DNA of 13,952 bases from JAFGED01 sp964551295 (GCA_964551295.1 CAZKDJ010000108.1:1-13952), one strand, 5' to 3'; shown: positions 4,874 through 13,187, counted from the stretch's first letter. A program made the numbers and translations. The notes: generated by a model from the sequence alone, not told the origin.

Positions 4874-7859
4874 CCGCAACTTCCGCGTCACACTGCGCCA
4901 GCGCCAAGGTCAGGAAAAAGGCCAGCGCCAGATCGGGAAAGAACAGCGCGTTATCCACCAGGCCGTGAGCCAGCAGCGCCGCCATGCTACCCGTAAGTCC
5001 CAGGGCGAGTGCGCGCTTTAACAGCGCAGCGTGCTTTGACAGCACGAGGCGCTTTGACAGCGCGGGGCGCCTCGGCCGCCGGCGCATCGCTCGCCAGAAA
5101 GCGATTTGTAAGACTACCCCTGCCAACACCCCCAGCACGCCCAGCCGCGTCCAGTGATCCAGGTACACGTTGTGCGGATGTTCCAGGTCAAACTCCTGCC
5201 AGGCCAAGGGAAGCACGTAGCGGGTGCGATAGGCCTCCAAAAAGTTGCCCGGCCCGACGCCAAACCAGGGATGATCGCGGATCAGCGTGAGACTGCTTTG
5301 CCACAACTCCAGCCGGAAGAAGGTGCCTCCCTGATCGAGGTCAAGTAGCGAGGCGAAGCGCGGCACGCGCAGCAGCGGAATCAGCACGAGCGCGCCAATC
5401 GCGACGAGGGCCAGCGCCGCCCAGCGCCAGCGGCCCCCGGCCCGCCAGCCCATGGCGAGCATCGCCGCCGGCACAGCCAAGAGCAGCGCGCCGCGCGAGA
5501 AGCTGAGCACCAGCGCCAGCGTCACCGGCAGCAGCGCCAGCGTGTAGAGCATCCGGCGCCGCCCCCGGCCCCACAGGGCGATGGCGATCAACAGCGGCCA
5601 CACTCGCCCCAGGTACAGTCCCACGTTGTTGGGCGAGGGATAGACGCTCAGCATGCGCGGCAGTCCTCCCTCGGCGACGACGACGTTGCGCCCCAGTGCG
5701 TACTGCACGAGGCCCACCACCGCCATCCCCACGGCGCCCAGGATAAAGCCGTCCATGACCCGCCACCTGGCCTGGGTATCAAGGTGCAGTCGCAGGAGCG
5801 CATAGTACAGAGCCGGCAACAGGAAAATCGCCCGCAACTCGAATAGTGCGACCAGCTTGTCCTCGGCGGCCAGCCCGGTCAAGATCGCCGCCACCATCAA
5901 CGATAGCACGGCCCAGTCGAGAGGGACGGGTTTTCCCCCTTTGCGCCTCCGCCAAAATGCCCCTATCCCACACAGCACGATCAGCACCTCCGGCAGGCTC
6001 AACGCACAATAGAGCATCCCTGTGGTCTGGGTGTAGAACGGCGCGGCGAGGGCCACCAGCGCCAATCCGAGATCGAGCCGCAGGGCAAACAGCACGGCCA
6101 ACACCGGCAGCGTCGCCAGGCTGACGACGAACCACGGGCTGCTCCAATCTCTACCCCAGCTTGCAGCCGCGGCGATCCACAGCAGGGCGACCAGTCCCAC
6201 CATCAGCAGCACCTGCATCCACTGGGGCCAACCGAGGAAAACGTGCTTCAGCTCGGCCCAATCCAGCCGCCGCAGGTCGCGTACCAGAAGCGCGGTCAGG
6301 ATCAGGGCTGCCGTAGAGAGACCCGCGACCTTCCAGACGAAGCCGTCGCTATCAGGGAGCGGCTCGGGTCCCACGCGCCAATCCACCAGTGCCCATTGGC
6401 CCTGCCCGCCCTCGGCCACGATCTCGACGGTGTGCGGGCCCGGCGAAAGTCCGGTCGCCAGAGGCACCATCGCGACGGTGGGCCAGTCGTCGTAGAGCAC
6501 GACGTAAGTGCGCCCGGCTCTGTCCTTGGGCAGCGCGTTGGCCGGCGCGCCATCGACCGTGACGTAGAGAAAGGCGCGGTACGGCCCTCGGCTCACCGTC
6601 AGCGCGACGGACGGCCCATCGAAGCGAAAGGTCGCCCGGTCGCCACCGGAGCCCACGTCCGCTCCCAAATCCCCCAATCGCCAATCTCCGGTGTAGCTCG
6701 CCCACGGATTGCGCGCCGGGTACCCGCCGACTGGGGCGGCACCGGGGAGCGCGGCGGACCACTCAGCCACCGCGTCGTAAACCGGACGCGGGGCACCGTC
6801 CGGCCCCACCAGCGCAAAGCCCCAGTGTGGATTGTCAGAAGCGGCGTCGGGTTGAAAGTGCTCCAGGATCATCGCGCCGGCCCACGGCCACTCGGCGCGC
6901 GCCCGCTCCAGCGCGGCCACAGTGTAAGCCGCCTGTGTCGCCGCGTCGGTCTGTCCCCATGGCGAGGGCGCGCCCATCCAATCTGGCGGCAGTGCGTTCC
7001 ACCCCCAGTGACTGGCCCAGACCGCCTTGTCTGCGTCGCCGTACTGGACCATCACCTCCCGCAGCAGGATCAGCCGCGAGAAGTTCAGCACCGATTCGTC
7101 GGCGCGCCGGTCTTCGGGCCCGGTGTAAAAGCCGTAGGGCTTGCCGGCGACGACGTCAAAGTAAGGAGCGGCGCCGGCCTGGTAGAGCTGTTCCAGGTAG
7201 CGCGCGTCGCTCAAATTCTGCGGTCCGGTTTCGACGGTGGGGGCCAGTCCGGCCAGGATGACGCGGGCATGGGGATCGGAGGCGCGGATGGCGCACGAGG
7301 TACGAGCCAGCAAGTCGGCGTAGCCAAGCGGACTGACCGGCCCCCCGCCCCAATGGGCGGCCAGGTTCGGCTCGTTCCAAACCTGGTAGGTGTCCACCTG
7401 CGCCCCATAGCGGGCGGCGAACGCGGCGGCGAATGCGGCAAAGCAGTCAGGATCATCGGGCGGAACCGGCGGATCGTCGTCGAGGACGGCCACCAGCCGC
7501 AGGTGGGGATGGCGCGCCAGCGCGGCCAGGACGCGATCTGACACGCGCCAGTCAAACTGACCGGGCTGTGGCTCAACCCGGCTCCAGCAGAAGGACTGGC
7601 GCACCCAGGTAAAGCCACCCGCTTCGATGCGCGCCAGGGCGGCCTCCAGCGCCTGGTCATCGTACTGCTCCAGCGCCACGTTGACGCCCAGGATGGGCAC
7701 ATCGGCCCCACCCACGGGCGCGGGAAAGCCGCCGGGGCTGCCGCGGGCGCGGGTCCGATGGGCCGCGATGGTGGCCTGGGCGGCCAGCGCGACGACGAGC
7801 AGCAGGATCAGCCACAGGAACGGGCGCAGGTGCTTGGTTCGGGCCAAGAATCGGTTCAT
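4839..7859 (-). CDS. Glycoside hydrolase-like / O-antigen ligase fusion membrane protein
   Basis: A 1006-residue protein. Order: signal-anchor helix (about 13-33); TIM-barrel glycoside hydrolase-like domain (about 53-372) with acid/base motif WNEPN at 161-165; beta-sandwich, carbohydrate-binding-like domain (about 384-496); helix (507-526); then a multi-helix O-antigen ligase/Wzy-type domain (about 548-990) with SFSRGALL (786-793), HPWFGVGPGNF (863-873) and HPHNVYLDH (894-902). Ligase/polymerase domains of this kind move undecaprenyl-linked glycans outside the membrane; the fused domain would then lie outside too. At the usual nucleophile segment (W-x-T/S-E-x-G-W) the protein reads VWASHWGW, with His284 (CAC at 7010-7008), so the hydrolase may be inactive and serve to bind glycan. 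The ATG at 7859 precedes a clean signal anchor and lies 13 bases after a TATAAT; an ORF extension to 7958 would cross that promoter. No sugar-transferase neighbours are seen. Confidence 0.88.
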   Translation of the reverse strand: MNRFLARTKHLRPFLWLILLLVVALAAQATIAAHRTRARGSPGGFPAPVGGADVPILGVNVALEQYDDQALEAALARIEAGGFTWVRQSFCWSRVEPQPGQFDWRVSDRVLAALARHPHLRLVAVLDDDPPVPPDDPDCFAAFAAAFAARYGAQVDTYQVWNEPNLAAHWGGGPVSPLGYADLLARTSCAIRASDPHARVILAGLAPTVETGPQNLSDARYLEQLYQAGAAPYFDVVAGKPYGFYTGPEDRRADESVLNFSRLILLREVMVQYGDADKAVWASHWGWNALPPDWMGAPSPWGQTDAATQAAYTVAALERARAEWPWAGAMILEHFQPDAASDNPHWGFALVGPDGAPRPVYDAVAEWSAALPGAAPVGGYPARNPWASYTGDWRLGDLGADVGSGGDRATFRFDGPSVALTVSRGPYRAFLYVTVDGAPANALPKDRAGRTYVVLYDDWPTVAMVPLATGLSPGPHTVEIVAEGGQGQWALVDWRVGPEPLPDSDGFVWKVAGLSTAALILTALLVRDLRRLDWAELKHVFLGWPQWMQVLLMVGLVALLWIAAAASWGRDWSSPWFVVSLATLPVLAVLFALRLDLGLALVALAAPFYTQTTGMLYCALSLPEVLIVLCGIGAFWRRRKGGKPVPLDWAVLSLMVAAILTGLAAEDKLVALFELRAIFLLPALYYALLRLHLDTQARWRVMDGFILGAVGMAVVGLVQYALGRNVVVAEGGLPRMLSVYPSPNNVGLYLGRVWPLLIAIALWGRGRRRMLYTLALLPVTLALVLSFSRGALLLAVPAAMLAMGWRAGGRWRWAALALVAIGALVLIPLLRVPRFASLLDLDQGGTFFRLELWQSSLTLIRDHPWFGVGPGNFLEAYRTRYVLPLAWQEFDLEHPHNVYLDHWTRLGVLGVLAGVVLQIAFWRAMRRRPRRPALSKRLVLSKHAALLKRALALGLTGSMAALLAHGLVDNALFFPDLALAFFLTLALAQCDAEVAAIGMAAAGSES
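5013..5066. repeat. Three tandem 18-bp units coding a hexapeptide repeat
   Basis: Units at 5013-5030, 5031-5048 and 5049-5066 share the pattern GYGCTTTRACAGCRCRRG-like, each with an internal quasi-palindrome (GCGCT with AGCGC). On the minus strand they encode PALSKR, LVLSKH and AALLKR, a basic cytoplasmic-type loop of the ligase (about residues 932-949). The 18-bp length preserves frame, so copy number could vary without breaking the protein. Confidence 0.7.
6665..6689. repeat. Short CAATCNC heptamer run inside the fusion gene
   Basis: CAAATCCCC is followed by CAATCGC (6675-6681) and CAATCTC (6682-6688). It matches the 7-bp units inside ssnA at 2827-2861 but is read from the opposite strand, where it codes WRLGDLG at the start of the beta-sandwich domain. 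Confidence 0.5.
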
Positions 7860-7872
7860 GGGCGTGCCCCGT

Positions 7873-7899
7873 ATTATACCACCGGGACGAATGTGCCAA
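7873..7899 (-). promoter_or_regulatory. Probable promoter of the glycosidase-ligase gene
   Basis: On the minus strand TATAAT (7878 to 7873) is preceded by TTGGCA (7899 to 7894) with a short 15-base spacer. A start near 7866 would leave about seven bases before the ATG at 7859 and no Shine-Dalgarno site, so the mRNA would be almost leaderless. Confidence 0.5.
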
Positions 7900-7905
7900 C
7901 AGTGG

Positions 7906-7934
7906 TTGACGGGCAGTTTGCATAATAGTACAAT
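7906..7934 (+). promoter_or_regulatory. Probable promoter reading toward the DUF523 gene
   Basis: TTGACG (7906-7911), 17-base spacer, TACAAT (7929-7934), matching the promoters at 2242 and 3655. It is divergent from the ligase promoter, with the two -35 boxes only six bases apart. The transcript would carry a long leader of about 220 bases containing the palindrome at 7963-8031. Confidence 0.6.
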
Positions 7935-7962
7935 GCTTTTCAGTCTCAGGAGATCCAATTTC

Positions 7963-8031
7963 CGTCACTCCGAGCGGAGCGAGGAGTCTCCCAACGTGGG
8001 ACGGAGATTCCTCGCTCTGCTCAGAATGACG
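7963..8031. repeat. REP-like 69-bp imperfect palindrome
   Basis: Two 28-base arms (7963-7990 and 8004-8031) match at 24 of 28 positions as inverted copies, with a 13-base centre that itself holds a CCCA/TGGG mini-stem. All four differences are transitions, so the hairpin stays largely paired. Extragenic palindromes with CGAGCGGAGCGAGGA-like arms are common dispersed elements in many bacteria. The stretch from 7935 to 8164 contains this element and otherwise no clear gene. Confidence 0.75.
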
Positions 8032-8164
8032 GTTTCGCGAGTGATTTTTGTCAACACATGGATGTGCACACCAAGAATTTGGATCTACTGAACCTCATCA
8101 AAGAGCTGCAATGGCTGATTGGGAAAGTTACCTTGCCAGTGCTGGTCGCCACACCACTGCACAG

Positions 8165-8644
8165 ATGGAGCGGCCAACCATCTACCTCGTTAGCGCGTGC
8201 CTTCTGGGAGTACCCTGTGCCTATGATGGACGGGGGAGGCTGGTGCCCGAGCTTTCGGCGTTGGCTTCCCGCGTTTCGGTGGTGCCGGTCTGTCCGGAGG
8301 TGGCAGGCGGGCTGCCTATCCCTCGCCCGACGGCCGAGATCGTCGGCGGGGATGGTGGCGACGTGTGGGATGGCCGCGCCCGCGTGGTGACGGCAGCGGG
8401 CGCCGACGTGACCGACTCCTTTCTGCGCGGGGCGGAGCGCGCGTTGGCGGTCGTGCGACGGCACGGCATCTCCGTAGCGATCCTCAAACAGCGCAGCCCA
8501 TCGTGCGGCAGCGCATGCATCTACGATGGAACGCACAGTGGGACGTTGAGAGGGGGCCAGGGCGTGACGACGGCGTTCCTGCGCCGGCACGGCCTAGAGG
8601 TTCTAGCAGAGGGGGATGTTGCAGACATGCTCAAGGGCCTGTAA
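8165..8644 (+). CDS. DUF523 / TudS-like protein
   Basis: A 159-residue cytoplasmic DUF523 protein. Family signatures: VSACLLGVPCAYDG (residues 9-22), VCPEVAGGLPIPRP (42-55) and KQRSPSCG (108-115), giving conserved C12, C18, C43 and C114. The family includes TudS, a thiouracil desulfidase whose [4Fe-4S] cluster is held by three cysteines, so an Fe-S-dependent desulfuration role is plausible, but substrate is unknown for most members. The ATG at 8165 is chosen because homology starts within six residues; in-frame ATGs at 8111 (weak AAGAG upstream) and 8048 would add up to 39 residues without family resemblance. None has a good ribosome site, so the start is the least certain part. It ends 19 bases before the stop of the convergent hybrid kinase, with no terminator between. 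Confidence 0.85.
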   Translation: MERPTIYLVSACLLGVPCAYDGRGRLVPELSALASRVSVVPVCPEVAGGLPIPRPTAEIVGGDGGDVWDGRARVVTAAGADVTDSFLRGAERALAVVRRHGISVAILKQRSPSCGSACIYDGTHSGTLRGGQGVTTAFLRRHGLEVLAEGDVADMLKGL

Positions 8645-8663
8645 AGCCGGAGAGTAGCTCTTC

Positions 8664-11600
8664 TCAGCCTGCATCCAGGGTTCGCCGGACGACCTCTGCC
8701 AGGGTTTTCACTTCAAAGGGCTTTTGGACGATGTCCAAGATCCCCGCCTGCTTCAATTCCTCCACGTTCTCTACCAGCGTGTAACCCGTGATCGCCAGCA
8801 CTTTGACGCGAGGATCTGTCTTTTTCAACTCTTGCGCTAACTCCTTACCTCCCATCTCCGGCATGACCAGATCTGTGAGTACCAGATCCACTCTTTCTGC
8901 CGACTGGTACACTTGCATCGCCACCTGTCCATCGGCTGCGACCAACACCCGATACCCCAGCGATTCAAGTATCTCACGGCCAGCCTCGCGCACCCTGTCC
9001 TCATCTTCGACCAACAGGACGATCTCACCTTGCCCTTGTGGCAGGGCCGAAGGCGGTTTCTGACTTTCCACCAATTCCGTCGCCTCGTGAGGGGCGAGAT
9101 AAACGCGAAACGTCGTTCCCTGTCCCGCCTGGGTCTCTACCCCAATGTGTCCATCGTGCCGCTTGACGACGCCGTACACCTGCGCCAGTCCTAACCCTGT
9201 CCCTTTTGGCCCTTTGGTCGTAAAGAAGGGCTCGAACAGGTGGGATTGCACCTCCTCGGTCATACCCGTACCCGTGTCAGAGACGGACAGACACACCCAC
9301 TCTCCGCACGTCATTTCTGCGACGGGCGGCTCGTCCCCCGTCTTTACCTCGATGCGGGAGAGACCGATACGCAACTCTCCTCCGTCTGGCATAGCGTCTC
9401 GCGCATTGAGCGTCAGGTTCATCATCACCTGCTGGATGCGCGCCGGATCGGCGTTGACGGTGTGTGCCTCCGCGCCTACGTCCACGAGGAGCTGGATGTT
9501 CTCCGGCAAAGTGCGCCGCAGGATACCGGCAGTTTCCTCTACGTAGGGCAAAAGATCAACCGGACGGGTTTCTATGAGCGAGCGGCGGCTAAAGTCCAGG
9601 ATGCGGCGCACCAGTTCCGCTGCCCGGCGAGACTCCTCGAGGATGGTCTCTGCAACCGGCGCCAGCTCCTGCGGCAGGCTGGATTTGCGCAGGAGAATCT
9701 GGGCGTAAAGCATGATGGTGGTCAAAAAGTTGTTAAAATCGTGGGCGATGCCGCCGGCCAATTGCCCGACGGCCGCCAACCGTTCCTGCAGGCGCACCTG
9801 CTCCTCGAGATGCTTGCACTCGGTGATATCCTCCATAAAGCCATTGATTCTGAGTATCTCTCCGTTCTCGTCGACCATGGGCGTAGCCCGATCCCTGACC
9901 CATTTGACCGTGCCGTCCTTGGTCACGATGCGATACTCCACGTCGAGAGGGCACTTGTTTTTGCGATGCTCCTCGACTTTTTCCCATACGTATGCTCTAT
10001 CATCAGGGTGAACAACCGCCGACCAAAGCTGTGGGTCCTGCAGGAATTGCCCAGGGGGATAGCCTGTGAGTTCCTCCATTCTTCCCGAGAGAAAGAGGTT
10101 GGAGGAGTATTCGTCCGGCAGCGCCGAATAAACGGTCACCGGGATGTTTTCACTCACCAGCCGGTATTTCTCCTCGCTCTCGCGCAGAGCCTGCTCCGCT
10201 CGCTTGCGTTCGGTGACGTCGGTGGCCACGCCGATGAGGCCGGTGATCTCGCCGCTCTCGTCATACGTCGGCGAGGTCCAGACATCTAGTATGGCATCTC
10301 GCACAGCTATAGTTGGGGGAACTGCCTCGCCGGTTAATGCGTGTTGCATGCTATCGAGAATCTCTGGCACGTCATGATACACGTCCGCGATCGACTGCCC
10401 CACGTGTTCGCCGGGTTCGAACCCCAGGGCTTCCAATCCTTTACCCTCGGAAAGTGTGAACACGCCCTCTCGGTCCAGGGCGAACAGGATGATCGGGGCG
10501 TTGGAGATAACGGTGCGCAGGCGCTGCTCAAGAGTGGCCTGGGTCTGTTCGCAGAGACGCGTTCTCTCGATGGCCACCGCCAGTTGGTCGGCCATGATCT
10601 GCAGAGTAGCCAGATCGTCTTCATCGAAGGCGGCCTCGTGGGTGCTTTGTACGTCGAGGGCACCGATGACCCGATCTCCGGCCTTTAGCGGCAAGGTCAA
10701 TTCCGAACGCGTTTCCGGCAGGAAGGGATTATCAAAATGCGCCGTGTCGGCATCCACGGCGAGGGCGATGCGCGGTTGGCCGCTGCCGGTGACATGGCCC
10801 ACGATGCCCTCCTCAACCACTTTTAGCTTGTGCCCAGCTTCCAACATCTGGAGGCCCGCCTCACCCGTGGCTGCTCGCAGGACGGCGTATTCACCCAGCG
10901 TGTCGAGCAGAAATATGCCGGCGTGATAGAATCCGAACCGCGCTCGGATCAGATCGACGGCGCTACTCAACAGTTCGTCGAGGTTGTGCGCGGTGGCGGC
11001 GTCGCGGGCCACCTCGGCGGCCACTTGGAGTTGTGCGGTACGGCGTTCCAGGTCGCGTGTGCGCTGGGCCACGCGCTGCTCCAATTTTTCGGCATCGTGC
11101 CGTACCTGCTCGTGCAGACGGGCTTGTCGGATGACGATTGCCAGGTGATTGGCCAGTTCGTGGGCGATCTCGACCTGTTCTTCGCCAAAGCATCCTGGGG
11201 TATCCGCGCTCAGATTAAGGGCACCGATCAACTCACCTTGTACGATCAAGGGCACGCACGCAAAAGCACGCCCCCACGCAGCCCGTCGCGCTTGGACGAT
11301 TGGAGGTGGCTGCGAGAAGTTCAAGAGATCGTCTATCAAGTAGGTCTCGCCGCGTTGCAGCGTCTCGATTATATTTCCAAACGGTGCCAGGGAGATGCGC
11401 GTTTCAGGCTCTAGTTCGGTATTCCCAGGGGGAATGTGCGCCAGGATCGTGGCCTCGTGCACCTGTGGATCGAACACCGCGACGTTGGCCACCTGGCAGG
11501 GGATCAACCTCTGGACGTAATTGAGGGCCGCTTTGGATATCTCCTCTGGTGACCGGGCCTCAAGAATGGCGCGGTCAATCTGGCTCAGGATGCTCAGGCG

Positions 11601-12908
11601 GTCGGCGGCTGCCCGCAGCGCCTCCTCAGCCCGTTTGCGCTCCGTGATATCCAGGGTGACCTCAACGACGGCGGTGACTTTGCCATCTGCGTCTTGAATA
11701 GGGTTGCCGCGTACGAGCCACACCCGCCCATCGGGGGTGGCCATTTCCGCCTCACACGACCGGCCGCTTTTGCGGGCATGAATTACCGGACAACCAACAC
11801 ACGGTTCGTCCTGTTGGTTCCACACCTCATAGCAATATCTTCCAACCAGTTGCTCGGAGGACAGCCCTACCGATTCGCCAGCGACCCTGTTGGCCCACAG
11901 TATCCGCATATCTAGGTTCTGGTAGATCACGTGTTCACGCATGTTGCCCAAAATAGCCGCTTTTTCCCGCTCGCTTTCCCGCAGCGCCCCCTCCACCTGC
12001 TTGCGCTCGGTAATGTCGCGAATAATGATCATGACAGCAGATTGCCCATGCCACGTCGTCTGCGCAGCCGTTAATTCTACCGGCACGTTCTTCCCATCTT
12101 TCCGGATGAAGATGGTTTCGTACTGTCCCGGAACGCCCTCCCCGGCCAGCCTTTGTCTGTATCTGCTCAATACCTTCTTGAACTCGCCTGGGTGTGTCAG
12201 TTCCTTGATGCAGGTCTTGAGCAATTCGGCGACACTGTACCCCGTTATCTCGGCGGCCCGCTTGTTTGCATAGACGTGGGTCCCTTCGGCCGTGATACTG
12301 ATCAGGATGCCATCGCTGGCGTTTTCGGCCAGGGATCTAAAGTTCTCCCCGCTTTCCTTTAGCGTCCTCGTTTTGTCCTCGACCAGTTCCTCCAGTTTTT
12401 CGGAGTAGCGCCTGAGCTCCTCTTCCGCTTTTTTGCGCTGGGTGATATCTCTGACAACCGCCCATATGCCGACGGGATTGCCGGACTCGTCGTCGATCCT
12501 CCAAACGCGCATCGAGGCAGGGAACTCGACCCCATCCTTCCCGATGCACGCTGTTTCAAATTCGTACGAGTAACCGCGCGACATAGCTTCTTGACGAACC
12601 TTTTCATATAAATCGTGCCAACTGGAGGGTATGGTATCCTGATAGACCATCCCCTCAAGCTCCTCGTGACTGTATCCCAACATCTCGGCATAAGCCCGGT
12701 TGCACTCTATGATGCAACCATCCAATCCCACAGTCACAATACCGTCTGGAGAAAACTTGTAAAGCGCGCGATTACGTTCCTCCGCACGCGTGTGCTCCGC
12801 TGCCAACACTTCCAATGTCGCAACCCTGCGGCTCGTCTCTGACAGCCGTTGGCGTAGCTCCACCAATTCGGCTACGAGTTGCTGTTTGGTTTTGCGCTCG
12901 TCTTTCAT
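8664..12908 (-). CDS. Hybrid sensor histidine kinase, PAS3-GAF2-PAS2-HisKA-HATPase-REC
   Basis: A 1414-residue soluble multi-sensor kinase with no membrane helix. Order: coiled coil (about 1-45), PAS/PAC 1 (about 46-165), PAS 2 (about 190-300), PAS 3 (about 310-420), GAF 1 (about 435-595), coiled coil (about 600-630), GAF 2 (about 632-785), PAS 4 (about 795-905), PAS 5 (about 910-1030), HisKA of the GIAHDFNNFL type (His1056), HATPase_c with N-box NLTLNARDAM near 1161, DTGTGM near 1210 and GTGLGLAQVYG near 1241, and a C-terminal receiver (Asp1346, Lys1396). PAS 3 carries four cysteines (C359, C370, C373, C385) that could bind metal or sense redox state. PAC ends repeat the ERKRAEEAL linker. 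The ATG at 12908 has AGGAGG six bases upstream. The receiver may relay to a partner; the lone receiver at 1747-2118 is one candidate. Confidence 0.95.
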   Translation of the reverse strand: MKDERKTKQQLVAELVELRQRLSETSRRVATLEVLAAEHTRAEERNRALYKFSPDGIVTVGLDGCIIECNRAYAEMLGYSHEELEGMVYQDTIPSSWHDLYEKVRQEAMSRGYSYEFETACIGKDGVEFPASMRVWRIDDESGNPVGIWAVVRDITQRKKAEEELRRYSEKLEELVEDKTRTLKESGENFRSLAENASDGILISITAEGTHVYANKRAAEITGYSVAELLKTCIKELTHPGEFKKVLSRYRQRLAGEGVPGQYETIFIRKDGKNVPVELTAAQTTWHGQSAVMIIIRDITERKQVEGALRESEREKAAILGNMREHVIYQNLDMRILWANRVAGESVGLSSEQLVGRYCYEVWNQQDEPCVGCPVIHARKSGRSCEAEMATPDGRVWLVRGNPIQDADGKVTAVVEVTLDITERKRAEEALRAAADRLSILSQIDRAILEARSPEEISKAALNYVQRLIPCQVANVAVFDPQVHEATILAHIPPGNTELEPETRISLAPFGNIIETLQRGETYLIDDLLNFSQPPPIVQARRAAWGRAFACVPLIVQGELIGALNLSADTPGCFGEEQVEIAHELANHLAIVIRQARLHEQVRHDAEKLEQRVAQRTRDLERRTAQLQVAAEVARDAATAHNLDELLSSAVDLIRARFGFYHAGIFLLDTLGEYAVLRAATGEAGLQMLEAGHKLKVVEEGIVGHVTGSGQPRIALAVDADTAHFDNPFLPETRSELTLPLKAGDRVIGALDVQSTHEAAFDEDDLATLQIMADQLAVAIERTRLCEQTQATLEQRLRTVISNAPIILFALDREGVFTLSEGKGLEALGFEPGEHVGQSIADVYHDVPEILDSMQHALTGEAVPPTIAVRDAILDVWTSPTYDESGEITGLIGVATDVTERKRAEQALRESEEKYRLVSENIPVTVYSALPDEYSSNLFLSGRMEELTGYPPGQFLQDPQLWSAVVHPDDRAYVWEKVEEHRKNKCPLDVEYRIVTKDGTVKWVRDRATPMVDENGEILRINGFMEDITECKHLEEQVRLQERLAAVGQLAGGIAHDFNNFLTTIMLYAQILLRKSSLPQELAPVAETILEESRRAAELVRRILDFSRRSLIETRPVDLLPYVEETAGILRRTLPENIQLLVDVGAEAHTVNADPARIQQVMMNLTLNARDAMPDGGELRIGLSRIEVKTGDEPPVAEMTCGEWVCLSVSDTGTGMTEEVQSHLFEPFFTTKGPKGTGLGLAQVYGVVKRHDGHIGVETQAGQGTTFRVYLAPHEATELVESQKPPSALPQGQGEIVLLVEDEDRVREAGREILESLGYRVLVAADGQVAMQVYQSAERVDLVLTDLVMPEMGGKELAQELKKTDPRVKVLAITGYTLVENVEELKQAGILDIVQKPFEVKTLAEVVRRTLDAG

Positions 12909-12979
12909 CGCACGCCTCCTAGGCGAATGGCTCTCGCTTGGCAGGTAGTTGGCGACGATTTGTGCATTTTAGCAAATTC

Positions 12980-13007
12980 AGTATAGCCCAGTCTGAGTAG
13001 AAGTCAA
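12980..13007 (-). promoter_or_regulatory. Promoter of the hybrid kinase
   Basis: On the minus strand TTGACT (13007 to 13002), 16-base spacer, TATACT (12985 to 12980). Start near 12973 gives a leader of about 65 bases that ends in AGGAGG before the ATG at 12908. Confidence 0.7.
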
Positions 13008-13118
13008 AGCATGGACGGCGACGGGCATAATCTAATGAAACACTGATGTTCCTCTTATACTTTTCTGATGTATGTGGGGTATATTGGTAAAGAAGTGTAA
13101 GAATCTGATCAAGATGCG

Positions 13119-13187
13119 TGATCCGTAATGCGTGATTTTGACCATCCACATTTCGTTAGTAAATCACGCATCACTCTTCACGGATCA
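13119..13187 (+). promoter_or_regulatory. Inverted-repeat hairpin in the dnaK leader
   Basis: TGATCCGT (13119-13126) pairs with ACGGATCA (13180-13187), and ATGCGTGATTT (13128-13138) pairs with AAATCACGCAT (13161-13171), with an 8-base bulge on the right arm and a 22-base loop. The structure ends seven bases before the dnaK AGGAGG. GCGTGAT appears twice, 14 bases apart (13116 and 13130). It could be a dispersed repeat, a leader structure or an operator; it does not match the CIRCE consensus. The rest of the 12909-13206 gap holds the kinase promoter and no convincing dnaK promoter. Confidence 0.55.

Noticed and set aside
6243..7541. 432-residue open frame on the plus strand opposite the ligase fusion
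   Set aside because: Composition is Arg/Gly/Pro/His-rich without any recognisable domain, and it mirrors a well-supported gene in G+C-rich DNA.
8058..8390. Small open frame starting MDVHTKNLDLLNLIKELQW before and across the DUF523 gene
   Set aside because: The first 25 residues look coding-like, but there is no ribosome site, no family recognised, and the rest is an out-of-frame reading of DUF523. At most a remnant.
8645..8663. Shared terminator between DUF523 and the hybrid kinase
   Set aside because: Only a 4-bp AGAG/CTCT stem is present in the 19-base gap, with no T tract.
9240..10289. 349-residue open frame on the plus strand opposite the hybrid kinase
   Set aside because: Antisense shadow of PAS/HisKA coding sequence with no domain or ribosome site.
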